DNA of 64,000 bases from Bathynomus jamesi (lineage: Eukaryota; Arthropoda; Malacostraca; Isopoda; Cirolanidae), in assembly GCA_023014485.1 (NCBI GenBank), contig JAJOZX010005539.1, positions 247,448 to 311,447 on the forward strand. Reading direction: 5' to 3'. Below the pieces are notes generated by a model. That model ran no database searches. It had not been told where the DNA came from and saw nothing but the letters and a program-made list of their open reading frames with translations. Of this stretch, positions 51,899 to 63,314 are shown in pieces. Each line of letters starts with the position of its first letter. The stretch's first letter is position 1. The translations under genes were made by a program, and so were the position numbers.

Positions 51899-53393
51899 TA
51901 GTATTGTGCGAAAGTTGAAGACCACCTTGCCAGCACTTCATCTGTAAATAATATGGATTCAAGAAAGTAATTTTGCTGTTTATAATTCATTCTTTGTTGA
52001 ATTAAGACCCCAATTATGTATATAATGTCCTTGAAGGGACGTCCTTACAAATAGACTGTAATTCTGCTTTTATGTACCGGTATCTCTCAGTTTAGGGAAT
52101 TGTACTCTAACTTCCTATCTGGTTTTATGTTGCTGATTGCATGTTGAAGTTCATAATCACGTAAGTACATTCATCGGTATTCTCTGGGAAGAGTATAGAA
52201 ACAAACCTTTAAACGTTGATAAAAGCTAATATTTTACTTCGAAGTATTAGGTCAAATTTTCTACCTCAAAAGTATGAAATATGGCTCCAAAGTGCACAGT
52301 TTCGTACGAGTTAAAGCATAATGGTATACAAAGAAGGATACAGTCACTGGGAAGCTAATGAAAGATGCGAAGGTTTTTTAAACGTGTTCAAGACAACAAT
52401 GAAATTGGCACAACTGACGTGGAAGACCATCGAAGCTATAACACTGATATTGAACACCTGATGACTAGATCACTTAGTGGCAGACTTAAATCCAGCAGCT
52501 GCCTTGCGGCAGAACTGTGTGAAATTACTGGAGTCAAATTTGGTTAATCCACAATCGGACAAAAATTGCATCAGGGAGGGTCAAAAAGGTATTGCAGTAA
52601 AAATTTTTTTTTAACCATACATGAAAAAAGAGATTAACATTTACTAGAACCCACTACAATGCATACTTTTAACCCTTCCGAATGCAGTTTGCGTCTGATT
52701 GTGAATTAGCCAAACTTGACCCCGATAGTTTCCCGCAGTTCTGCCACAAGGTAGCTGCTGAATTTACCTCTACCATTAATTGATCTCATCGTCAGGTGTT
52801 CATTAACAGATTGTGATAGTTTTGATGGTCTTTCACATCTATTCATATGATCAGTTGTGCCAATTTCTTTGTCTCTTGATTATCTTAAATGCCTTTTTGT
52901 AAAACTTTCATTTTTTTATTAGCTTCACATTGACTCTATCCTTCTTTGTATTGCATTATTATGGTACGCTTTAACTGCTAAAAAATTGTACATTTTCATA
53001 CTTGGAGGTAGAAAAATGTATTACTAAATTTCATCAGCAAGAATTGGACCTAATGTTTCGTAGAGTAAAATATTGTCTTTTATCAAATTTAAAGGCTTGT
53101 TTCTATATTCTTCCCAGAGAATATTGATGAATTTATTCAACAAACATCCGATTGTGAATTTCATTATGCATTCGACGACAAAAAACCAGGTAGAAAGTTT
53201 GAGAACACTGCTAAAAATTTACCGAGATACGTTAATGCACACTTTTACAATTTGTAAAGAGATTCCTTCGAGGACGTTATGTAATTTGGGTCTTATTTCA
53301 ACAAAGAATGAATTGTGAAAGGTAAAATTACTTTCCTGAATCCACATCATTGTTTGCGGATGAAGTGATCTGACATTTGCACAGTATTGTATA
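51899..53393. mobile_element. Fold-back Tc1-like element, two inverted ~650-bp arms
   Basis: The left arm starts TATTGTGCGAAAGTTGAAG and the right arm ends GCACAGTATTGTA. Inverted similarity continues inward through GAATTAAGACCC, the AAGAGTATAGAAACA segment and CAGCAGCTGCCTTGCGGCAG, so almost all of 51899-52560 is mirrored by 52700-53393 at roughly 75-85% similarity. Each arm contains the start of a Tc1-like transposase region. Confidence 0.72.
52280..52547 (+). pseudogene. Tc1-like transposase N-terminal (HTH) fragment
   Basis: The plus strand has MAPKCTVSYELKHNGIQRRI then, after a stop and shift, IEHLMTRSLSGRLKSSSCLA and AELCEITGVKF, the second helix-turn-helix of Tc1-like transposases. 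An inverted, more decayed copy occupies about 52735-53000. No catalytic domain is present. Confidence 0.5.
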
Positions 53394-53639
53394 TATTTTA
53401 GTTTTGTAACCCATCTCAATAAGAAATTGTTTGCTCTTATTTTTGCAATAGTTTTAATCTTTGGTAGTAATATGTTAACCAGTTTACACGTTTAATATAC
53501 TAATGTCTTTATTATTGGTAGAAATTAAAGTTATGATGAATTAAACAATTTAACTATATAAAAAATGTAAGGGTGGGAAATGTATTAAAGGTGAAACTAT
53601 TTCAGTTTTGTGTCGCGAAGGTGAATGTAAATAAAATTA

Positions 53640-54115
53640 AGGTTCTCGTTATTGAGAGAGGAGGTGAATGGAGAAAATTTAGAGGCTGTGAAAGAATTTA
53701 AATATTTAGTTTAATTGACAAAAAAATTAGATACTTCAATCTACTTTAAACTTACAATGTAAAACAAAAATGTCTCGGGCGCGATAAAAACCCTGATAAG
53801 AAGTGCTATAGTGTACATGCAGTAAGAGGTTTGCATGAAGATGTATTGCTGCCAACACTGGATGCAAGGTACTTGTTTGGCATGGTAGTTCAATGTCAAG
53901 TGTAAAATGAGTTAGAGATGAATAATTTAAAGAGTATGATTGGTGTAAAATGGATGAACGATATGAGAAATGATGATCGGTTGAGGTGTCTAGTAAAAAA
54001 GTTATTGAGATCAGAATGGAGGAATATGATTCAGCTCGTGTGGTCACGAGCAAAGAGCGAATGAGAGAATTATGTAAAAATTCCACGGTAGTGAGAAGTA
54101 GAGGAAGACCACACT
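53640..54115 (+). pseudogene. Non-LTR retrotransposon RT C-terminal remnant
   Basis: In mixed frames the plus strand gives VNGENLEAVKEFKYL, GLHEDVLLPTL and NELEMNNLKSMIGVKWMN, matching the region after the RT domain of a common arthropod LINE group (GLHEGVLLPTLMYGSETW type). Several stops and shifts are present. No 3' tail was identified. Confidence 0.6.
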
Positions 54116-55148
54116 AAAAGGTCGATGAAACAACGTGTGTGGAGAAATGGGGAACAATGGAAGTGGTTTGTGAGGCTGTGTAATTGATTTATTTGAGTAT
54201 GAACGAGCTTGAGTTCAAACGTCGTCGTGTCTAACCCATGGAGACTTGGAAGTTGGTTTTAGATAGTGTCTATAATGATACATATTTTCAAACTGTATAA
54301 TGTGTTTTTGGTTGTAAGTTAGAAAGAGGGGGATTAGTGTAGTAAAGGTATAGTTTGCGATTTGATAGTCTGGGTTCGTTCTCGCAAAGGAAATTGTTGG
54401 TCGTACATCAAATTTAATTAGGCACATTGTCAAGTCAGTTGGTCTAGCATGGGGAGTTTCGGCTTTACAGCTAGTGAGTGTCAGTGTGTGCATTTCCTTT
54501 CATGCCTTTAATCTTGTTAGTAAGCATCTCTAACCCTAAAATGATTGGAAAATAACGTGCGGAGTATGTCAGGGTCAAAAGGTTCATATAAAATTCACCG
54601 AGGAGGAGGAGGTTGACAGCATCGTGTTTTGAAAGGTTTTGTGAAATGTGAACAATGTAGATCAATACTAAAATAAATCGAAAGGCTAGCAGTGATGTAA
54701 AAAAAAGTGTTCTTTGGTACTACATTACATAGAGGTCTGGAGTGATACTCAGGCACGCAGATGTTGTTTCATCACATTACAAAACAATAACCAGCTAGCG
54801 TACTAAACTGGGTTAGGTTTTGCCGAGCAACCAAGCATTGCTAGAAACATTTCTAAGAAACTATTAATCTTGAATTGATTAAAAAATTAAATTTGTGTTA
54901 CTTGTACAATGCATTTCCTTATGATTTAATTGCTTTCTTAATTGCCAATAAACCTGACTATTCTGTAGTAAAGTTCTCTACGATGGATGGTTGCTTAACA
55001 AATTAGTTTTTATGGAAGTAATCTTTCAGATTATTAGTTATAAGTATGGTATGAAATGAAAGTAAACGTGTCCAAATTGGCCTCCTAATTTGGCTTTTGA
55101 GAAACCCAAATACACAGTAAAAGTTTCAAAATTAGGTTGAATAGGATA
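54116..55148. other. Intergenic sequence, nothing recognised
   Basis: Short frames only, with no recognisable family motif. Confidence 0.4.
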
Positions 55149-56493
55149 GTTATGAAAAGTTTTTGAAAAATTTAACATTAAAAAATTAGATGAACTCCAA
55201 CATATAATGTAAAACATCAAAAACGTTGAGGAAAATAGTTAAAATGCAAACATTTTTGTATATTTATTTACAAAATTATTCAGTACTTTGTGTGTCTACC
55301 TTAGGCTTGAAGAATTTAACATTTTTAGCAGTAGTTAGCTGTTTATTGATTAAAGAGTGTTGGCAGTTCTGAATTCTAGAATTTTCTCTGTGAATCTTCA
55401 TGGAAGACGGATGACTGTACAAACCATAAGTAAGCAATGGGTCGTCATGGTAAAGATTCTGCACACGATTCTGGAAAGAGTTATAGGATGATAGAAGAAC
55501 AACTTTGAATTCCATTTACGACGGTTGCTGCAGTTATAAAGAAATGGGAAGGCTTTGGAACAATCAAAACTACCAAGGTGTGGACGACCTTGCAAGATCT
55601 CAGAATGTACAGCTAGAAGGATTAAAAGAATGGTTGCTGCCAATCCACGAGTGACTACAGGCAATATGACTTAACATTAAGACTGCATTAAGATCGATGT
55701 CCATCCCTCTACTGTACGTCGTACATTGAGAAAGAATGGTCTGTATGGAAGAGCTGCACGAAGAGCGCACAAAGAATCTCATTGAAAGTACGCCAAGGAT
55801 CCTCAAAATGATGGATTTGTATTCTGGAAGAAAGTTCTCTAGACAGACAAGACCAAAATTAAATTATTCGGGAATAGTGAGTAACGGTATGTTTGGCAAA
55901 AATCAAATACTATATTTGAGGCAAGAAACATCCTTTCTATGGTTAAACATGGCGGTAATAGTTGGTTGGTTTGGGGAAGCTTTAGTGCTTCTGATCCAGG
56001 AAAGCTTATCATCATCAGTGGAATCTTTAATTCGGAGAAATATCAGGAAATTTTAGAAGAAAATGTATTGTCATCAGTTCGGGAGTTGCGAGTGGGTCGC
56101 AAGATAATGCAACAAGATAATGATCCAAAACAAAAATAAGAGGACCCTGAAATGGCTTCAACAAAAGAATTTTAAGCTTCTCGAGTGTCTCGGTTAAAGC
56201 CTAGATCTCAGTTTAACCGATAATGTATGGTTTAATTTGAAAATAGCTGTCCACAAGAGAAACCCTTCGAATCTGAATGAATTGCAACAATTTTCTTTAG
56301 AAGAATGGGCTGAGAGTTCTGAGAGCTGTCAAAACCTTGTAGAAAGTCTTAAATAATTTTGTAAGTAAATGTACAAAAACTTCTGAATTTTAATGTTTTT
56401 TTATTTTCAAGTTTTTATGTTTTACATTATATTGTGGAGTTAAACTTTTTTATTCGTTAAATTTTTCAAAATGAACGGCAAACTTTTTATAAC
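55149..56493 (+). mobile_element. Decayed Tc1-like element
   Basis: Terminal regions are inverted repeats: GTTATGAAAAGTTT on the left with AAACTTTTTATAAC on the right, then AACTCC...TATAATGTAAAACAT in both. Flanking TA at 55147-55148 and 56494-56495. About 1.35 kb long with a broken plus-strand transposase. Confidence 0.7.
55420..56360 (+). pseudogene. Tc1-like transposase pseudogene
   Basis: Plus-strand pieces in all three frames: an HTH-like part near 55430-55600, then SWLVWGSFSASDPGKLIIIS and EKYQEILEENVLSSVRELRV, RKIMQQDNDPKQK (second catalytic Asp region), all characteristic of Tc1 family. Multiple stops and shifts. The minus-strand frames here are shadows. Confidence 0.72.
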
Positions 56494-56567
56494 TATCGTA
56501 TGCCCGGTACAAAAGATAAGGACGAATATAACCGAAATATTTCTCTCTACGAATACTTACGAGAGGC

Positions 56568-56734
56568 ACTGTGTGTATATATATGTATATATATAAAATA
56601 ATTTTTTATACCCAAATGCGCACTCCCCCCATCGCAGCGAGTAATGTGTGTGTGTATATATATATATATATATGTGTGTGTATATATATAATGTGTGTGT
56701 ATATATATATATATATGTGTGTGTATGTATGTAT
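56568..56734. repeat. TA/TG microsatellite cluster
   Basis: Alternating GTGTGTGTATATATATAT blocks in four groups. Confidence 0.85.
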
Positions 56735-57199
56735 CAGACATGGGGTAATAGTAATAGTAATGGTAAATAGACTATTACAGGATTTTTCGAGTAATAGATC
56801 ATAATTTTTTGGCTGTAATAGTAGTAGAAGGCAAAGTAATAGATAATAGTCTATTACTTTTCTATTACAGTGGCAGTGGACATATTGCGTGAACAAAGAA
56901 CTGAAAAAATGAACTAAATCTACTCTAAACTAAAATAAACATATATGTGAAATTGTGAACTAATATTGTGGTAAATTTTTCCTTCAATAAAGTAAAATTT
57001 ATGAAGACCTACATTCCTACAGTCTCTGAAATTGTAATGATTTGGTTGAAACAAATATTTGTTAACACTGCTTCTAATTGCATTTAATTAGACATAAAGC
57101 TCCTTTTTCAAATGAGTGAAGTACCCCACATACAAAAGTAATAGCAATAGATGAAAAATAAAGTAATAGTAATAGAAACCCAGTAATAGACCCCATGTC
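56735..57199. repeat. TAATAG-rich element with ACATGGGGT ends
   Basis: CAGACATGGGGTAATAGTAA on the left and GACCCCATGTC on the right share a 9-bp inverted end, and both sides are rich in AATAGTAATAG. May be a hAT-type MITE; no 8-bp duplication is clear because both flanks are microsatellite. Confidence 0.4.
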
Positions 57200-57629
57200 A
57201 CATATATATATATACACACACACACACACGTGTGTATAATCTTTTTCCCAACAAAGTTTGTTTACCGTTGTTTGTACATTTTTTTTTTCCCCGTTGGTGG
57301 GATCCTGTGCAGTAAAAAAATATATTTACATAGAAAGTATATGGTTTCAGCAAATTATTTGTTGCATGTTGTAAAAACAAAAGAACATTCTGTAAGTGTT
57401 GTTTAAATATATAAAATAAATTGTCTTTTAATTAAATGTAAACCGTCAGACAACGGCACAAACTTAATAATTACTTTCTGGTTCTCTGATCTTTCGTATA
57501 AAATATACGACTCTATGTAGATAAGTATATAGCTAATAAAATACTTGCTAAATGTTATAAAAACGATGGAAATATCCAGTATACGTGTACAAATCATCTT
57601 ATATTAATTAATGCCAGGTCTAGGATGTA
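57200..57629. other. Intergenic spacer
   Basis: TA and CA microsatellite at 57202-57232. The part 57400-57625 is related to intron 3 sequence (48080-48245). No gene. Confidence 0.4.
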
Positions 57630-57715
57630 CAGGGTTGTGCATAAAATTTTGCTCGGGGGGTACAAAACTAAGTAAAAGTTACGACAAAAAATTGTATACC
57701 ATTTGAGTGTTTTAT

Positions 57716-58975
57716 TCAAACTGAATGCAAAGGCGTATCATTATCTCGTACGTTTGCCATTATGGTAACCCCACGCGCGACTCTCGGGCGTTCAGGGTAT
57801 GATTTCGGCAAATGCTCAAACGAATCCGTCATGTTCAAGTTGTTGGAAGATAGTTTGAATGTGTTGAAGGAGGACCTCTTGACAGTCAGTTGGGACCAAG
57901 TTCCTGCAGCATCAAATCTTCCACTTTGTCCTTGAAAATCACTCCAAAGTATTCTGCTGCGTTCAGATCGGGGGAATTTCCTGGTCATTCAGTCTGATTA
58001 AGGAAATCAATCCCCGAGTCTCTCTGAAGTTGTTGGGTAGCGTTTGCATGTTGATAACCACTTTCGAGGGGGTCTTTTACGCGTGAATCCAAAAGAAATG
58101 GAATGACATTTTATGTAAGAATAGTCCGCCGATAATATTGAAGCGCCTTCTTTGATCACCCACATCATTTTACAGCAGTAAAACGAGTGAATGTGCCAAT
58201 GCAACAAGGTTTTTTGGAAAACTGTTCATAAGCTCAGTTTTCAGTATTTTCTAAGGCAGGGGTTCCCAAATGAGGGTACGCGGCATCCTGCTTTGGAATT
58301 AACTTTCACATTGAAAAGTACTCTGAAAAGACTGTGTAGTAGCTACACCGTCGTTTGAGCACTTTTGAGTAGGAAGTGGTACAGGGCACTTAGCGAAGCC
58401 ATCGAGGGGTACGCAGCCGATAAAAGGTTAGGAACCCCCTGTTCTAAGGAGTGACTACGCACTGATAATTTGGCTGACGGACAGTCCAAACGAAGAATTC
58501 ATCACTTGGTACCAGTGTATGATCGAAGTCCTCTTCATCCCACAGACTTAAATAATCGCAAAACCAAAGTCGATTCTCAATGCTTGCTGGGGAGGTCATT
58601 GGCTTTCGGGTGACGTGGAAAGGCTTCAATCCTTGACTCGTGCGATGTCGTTGAATCATTGACGGTCAACAGCCTTCTTTCGCGCCTCCAAGATGATTTT
58701 GGCCATGAGTGCAGCTTCGTATACTTTTGCCACTCTTTTCAGTCACACTGTCTTTGCTCTGCTGCCACAGTTTTTCGGGCCTTTCGCCAAATTTTGTAAA
58801 GCACGAGTCTTATCCCTTCTTCCAATTGTCAGTCACCGATCTTTCACTGCGATGAAATTTTTGGTCGATCTACTTCCTATTGATGAAAGTTGCACCTGCT
58901 TCCATTGTTTCTCGATAGGCATTTACTCGAATTTGGCTTGCCACGTTTCTCATTTCATTTGGAAACCGTGAAACC
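57716..58975 (-). pseudogene. IS630-Tc1-mariner transposase pseudogene, interrupted by a hAT MITE
   Basis: Minus-strand pieces: an N-terminal part near 58970-58680 in shifting frames; 58659-58444 with GLKPFHVTRKPMTSPASIEN and FVWTVRQPNYQ; then, after the MITE, 58207-58007; and 57990-57720, where a frame reads FPDLNAAEYFGVIFKDKVED, the third catalytic motif of the SPDLNxxE type. Several stops and shifts. Distinct from the DD34D and DD41D elements elsewhere in the window. Confidence 0.68.
58257..58441. mobile_element. hAT-type MITE, 185 bp
   Basis: Ends CAGGGGTTCCCAAA and a partner ending GGAACCCCCTG, flanked by the 8-bp direct repeat TTCTAAGG (58249-58256, 58442-58449). Inserted in the mariner-type transposase pseudogene. 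Confidence 0.88.
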
Positions 58976-59135
58976 ACTCGGGCCTATCGAGGTAATCCAA
59001 GTCATGAGCTACATTTTTAACAATAAGATCATCTTGCAAGATGTTACACTCGAGTCAGCTAATTAATATACAACTATTTACTACCACCATAGTAGCCTAT
59101 ATAACTGAAACAAAGAATATACACTAGACAATCTA

Positions 59136-60405
59136 TCAGGTCATCCCATAAGTAATGTCGTTTTTTACGATAGATTAAGTTTAAACTAGTCCTACTCGGT
59201 TTAAGCATAAATTTTCCCAAGGTTATATCTAAGAGGAGATCTATCGTGTTTCGCTACATACTTTACAGACCTTGACCAGTGAAGACTTGTGTTTTGCTTT
59301 ATGTGAACCCCTCATAAACATGGCGGTATCAGAAGAGCATATAATGCTTTACGAGTTCAAAAAAGGGAATAGTGCTACTGAAGCAACGCGAAACATTCAG
59401 GAAGTTTATGGCAACGATATTCTGCATGTGAGGAAATGTCAAAGATGGTTTCAAAAGTTTAGGAATGGTGACTGCTGTTTGACAGATGCAGCACGCTCTG
59501 GACGCCCTGCTGAGTTTGATGATGACCCGCTGTTAGCCGCACTTGAAGATGACTGTTCAACAGCTGTCGAAGAATTGGCCCAGAAACTCAATTCATCCCC
59601 GTCCACCATCCATCGACATTTGCAACAACTCGGGAAAGTGCCTGTTAGGAAAATGGGTGCCACATGAATTGTCGGTCGACAATCTGAGGGTGCGGGTAAA
59701 TATTAGCACAGCTCTTCATTCCCGTGAACTCCAAGATCCGTTTTTGCACCGTTTAGTGACTGGTGATGAAAAGTGGATATTGTACCAGAATGTTAAGCGC
59801 CGTCGACAGTGGGTTTGTGCCGGAAAACCAGCGACACCACAGCCAAAACCAAATCTTCACCCTCGGAAAGTGTTGCTTAGTATTTGGTGGGCTAAAGGTG
59901 GTGTAATACACTTTGAAACCTTACCACACAAACAAATAATCACCGCTCAAGTCTACTGTCAACAACTGGATCGATTGAACACTGCACTAAAAGAAAAGAG
60001 ACCTTTGGTTAATCGGAAAGGAATCGTGTTCCACGATGACAACGCACGTCCTCATACCGCTCGGATCACTTCTGCAAAAATTGAGGAACTTGGGTGGGAA
60101 GAACTTCCACATCCTCCATATTCTCCAGACCTTACGCCTTCCGATTATCATCTCTTCAGGAGTCTGCAAAACTATCTTGACGAGAAACGGTATACATCTT
60201 TAGATAATCTGCACACCAGTCTTTGTACGTTTTTTTCCTCAAAACCGCCTGAATTTTATAAACATGGCATTGAAAAGCTTGTAGGACATTGGCAGAGTGT
60301 CATTGATTTCGATGAAAAATATATACTAGATTAAAAAGTTCGAGTTTTTTTTTTTGTCCTTCAAATTCCGATCTAAAAAACGACATTACTTATGGGATGA
60401 CCTGA
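59136..60405 (+). mobile_element. DD34D mariner element, almost intact (1270 bp)
   Basis: Terminal inverted repeats TCAGGTCATCCCATAAGTAA and its complement, about 30 bp, TA at 59134-59135 and 60406-60407. Both size and structure are those of a full-length mariner. Confidence 0.92.
59320..60334 (+). pseudogene. Mariner transposase (DD34D), one frameshift
   Basis: Starting at 59320 (MAVSEEHIMLYEFKKGNSAT), an HTH domain with VRKCQRWFQKFRNGD and SGRPAEFDDDPLLAAL, then a second HTH, LNSSPSTIHRHLQQLGK. A one-base deletion near 59640-59655 shifts the frame before the WVPHEL signature. The catalytic part has VTGDEKWILYQN (first Asp), IVFHDDNARPHTA (second) and PYSPDLTPSDYHLF (third), with exactly 34 residues between second and third Asp. 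It ends with TAA at 60332-60334. Total length about 338 residues, the normal size. No other defect is seen. Confidence 0.92.
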
Positions 60406-60671
60406 TACAAACACACACACACTCATGAAAGTGTGTAAATTTTTCTTAGTTAACTAATGAGCTACTGTTTACCACATCTAAATTGTCCAAACCTGAAAAC
60501 ATTTTGAAGGTTTGAACCATTTCGATGTACGTAACAACACAGCCATCGTCACCTTCAGTTATTGATCTGAAATCACGATGGAATTCTCAATTAAAATGTG
60601 TATAACGCATCTATTTCGGTAGTCCAGTAAAGTGTGCATCCCTCCAGCAAAACGTTATGCACAACTTCGTA

Positions 60672-63078
60672 GGGGGGGGGTATCAGTTAGTTTTCCATTT
60701 GGTTCGCAAAGGTTTTTATGTCGGCTGTAGCATTTGCACTAAGATTTAATTTATGAGCCAAAATGTTTGTTTTATATCATTTCGTTTGGCCGATTGAGAG
60801 AGAGCGAGTCTTTTACTTTATTTGTAAAGATTAGGTTAGGTTAGGGTAATTGAATTCTTGGGGTAGATTTATAGAGCTTTAAAAAGTTAGTGAAATCTAA
60901 AGGTAAGTTTGGCCTGAACAAAACGATAGAAAAACGCATTTTGGTGCAAATTTTTTTTTTAATTCTTTCAAAATGTTAGTTTGCCCATATTTTAAAATCC
61001 TGTAATTAGCGTATGGGTTTTCCTGGCAGTCTTTATAAAATCCCTGCGCTCCACTGCAAATCTGAAATAGTTTACAGTACTGAAATGTTAATGTATGAGG
61101 CTCCTTTTAATACTAATTTTAGATCATGTGTAATATTTATGAAATTTTATGTTTGAGTTAAAAGCTATTAGTAAATTTGACTCGGTGTAACTTAGTTGTA
61201 TGTAATATTAAAATGAGTCGGTTGTAATTAGTGTTCTGTACTGCGAATCATTTTAAAAGTTAGCGGTTCAATATTATCTGTTCTTGCGCATGCGCTCTTT
61301 TAGATTTTCCTTAACGTTAATTTGCGCAAAATATTCACCAGATTTTTAAGTAGAAGGAAGTATTTCATTTAAATAGGTTGAAATCCATATTCTCTTTACA
61401 AAAGTAGAGAGTTCAATCCTATTAATAATAATATGGAAATTTATTGAAAAAGGTATATAAAGGTTTGACTTATTGCGAATGGTCGAAATTCAGTGCACAG
61501 TTCTTGCAGTGTGAAGAATATGTAATAATTTTCAACCACCTCCAACATTTTTAATGGTTTGGGGGAATCGGGGACGGTAAAGTATGCCATATTAACAATT
61601 CCAACTATACCATCATAGGCTTATTACAAACTTACTCGTATGTTATAAATTAAACTAATAAATTACTGTTGGTCATCATCGACTCCAGTTAATATGGTTT
61701 TGGTATGGCCAAAAGAGGTTTCCAGTAAATTAAGCAACAATATACCCTGTATAACTATACGATCAGAAACTAGAAACTGCTGTTTCTTAAATAAGTAAAT
61801 TAGCATGTGAAACATCAGGTAGACTAAATTAATCGTGCTAGTCACCCCCAAAATGTCATTCTTTGCATTCATACCCCTAGATGGCAGAAAGTGAAGTTAA
61901 CCATTGTTCTTCAGGGTTGAAAGGTTCGTCATTATCCACATTCATATTGTCCATTTATGGAATTGAATTCAAATAGTTAACTTTATTTAGAATTAGTTGC
62001 AAGTAGTAAGTTAAAAACATTATCTTCCTAATGTAACGTATACACACTACATTAACAAAATCTCGTTTCCTTGTGGATTGGGGTGAGAAGGCAAAAGTAG
62101 CTCGGATGCAAAGGATAGAAGATAGTGAAGAAAAAAAGGTGGAGACTAAAGTGCGCACACCCGTTCACACACGTATCCAGGTGAACCAGCGCTCTCCCCA
62201 CCCCCCAATTAATATGGCTAAATCCCACACCTAAGCGGTCTTTCATACGCCATGCATGCTGGCACTTCCAGGATTTGTCAAGAATAAAAAGAGACATAAT
62301 CCCTACTTCATACTTCTGTGAAACCTCTCATTCCAACCTACTTACTGCCACCTCTCTCTCGCATCACCCACAAGAAGTCCATACTTATGCGGTCATTCAC
62401 CACGTCTATCATCATCATCATCATCATCATCATCGTCGCCTTCCACTCCTCCTTCCACCTTCGCAGATATTTGTATACACTCTTTCAACATGTCCAAACC
62501 ACCTCAATACACTTTCCGCAGTTTTCATTTCCACTCGCCTCTGAACATCACACCTTTCCAGAATCACGATTTGTCACACTATCAGTCTGACATAAAACAC
62601 ACACACACACACACACACCACACGTGTATCGCTTTAAATTGACACTATTAGCAGTGAAATTATAAAAAAATTAAAATAAATACACTGGGGGTTTACATTA
62701 TTTTACCCGTTTTAGGTGTTTTCTGAGTTAGGTTTTTCGTTGCCAACTATGGAAATAACTGCACTACGCTTGATATTAATTCTGAAGGTGTGCAAAAAGA
62801 GAATTAATACTTTGCTTTTTATCTAATTGTGATGCTGATGCCAGTTTGAATGGAAACGAATATTTCAGTTTTGCTTGTGGAAAGATTTTTACCTTTTTGT
62901 GAAAACTTTGGATGGACAAACCAAATGGAATCAAAGTTTGGGTCTAAGTTAGGTCTGTATTTATAAGGAAGGGATTCAAGTTTGGATAATTGAAACCTCT
63001 CGTCAACTAAATCACACCGATCATGATCGAAACGGTTATCGCATTAGAATGCGAGTGATGTGAAAATTGACGAGACGA
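60672..63078. other. Intergenic sequence, nothing recognised but microsatellites
   Basis: A G8-G9 run at 60672, TTAGGTTAGGTTAGG at 60833-60847, a (TCA)n run at about 62408-62437 and a (CA)n run at 62597-62620. Short frames only. Confidence 0.5.
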
Positions 63079-63314
63079 AGGCCGGCCGCGTACGGGATCG
63101 TCTCGTGACTGACGACTCGAGTCGCGTTTGGTTTTACATTGACAGAATGGGAGCCCCCGCATACTGCAGCGACCGCGACCGCGACGCGATTTCCCAGAAT
63201 CGCGTCGCGGTCATTGTAGTATGCGGGGCTCCCATTCTATCAATTTGTAAAATCACGCGCGACTACGTCAGTCGTCAGTCGTCAGTCGCAAGACTATCCT
63301 GTGTGCTGCGGCCT
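63079..63314. repeat. GC-rich hairpin element
   Basis: A long inverted repeat centred near 63195 (ACGCGATTTCCCAGAATCGCGT), arms through GAATGGGAGCCCCCGCATAC and GACTGACGAC, out to AGGCCGGCCGCG on the left and CTGCGGCCT on the right. Much richer in GC than its surroundings. No coding frame. Class unknown. Confidence 0.6.

Larger units (their letters stand above)
57630..60669 (-). mobile_element. Mariner-type element hosting two other insertions
   Basis: Ends CAGGGTTGTGCATAAAATTT and GTTATGCACAACTTCG are imperfect inverted repeats with TA at 57628-57629 and 60670-60671. A hAT MITE (58257-58441) and a DD34D mariner (59136-60405) lie inside. Without them the element is about 1.58 kb. The host transposase is on the minus strand. 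Confidence 0.78.

Noticed and set aside
55398..55806. Minus-strand frames in the Tc1 region
   Set aside because: The transposase motifs are on the plus strand; these are shadows.
62275..62590. Frames with His or Ile runs near the right end
   Set aside because: They come from a TCA microsatellite and have no other coding signal.
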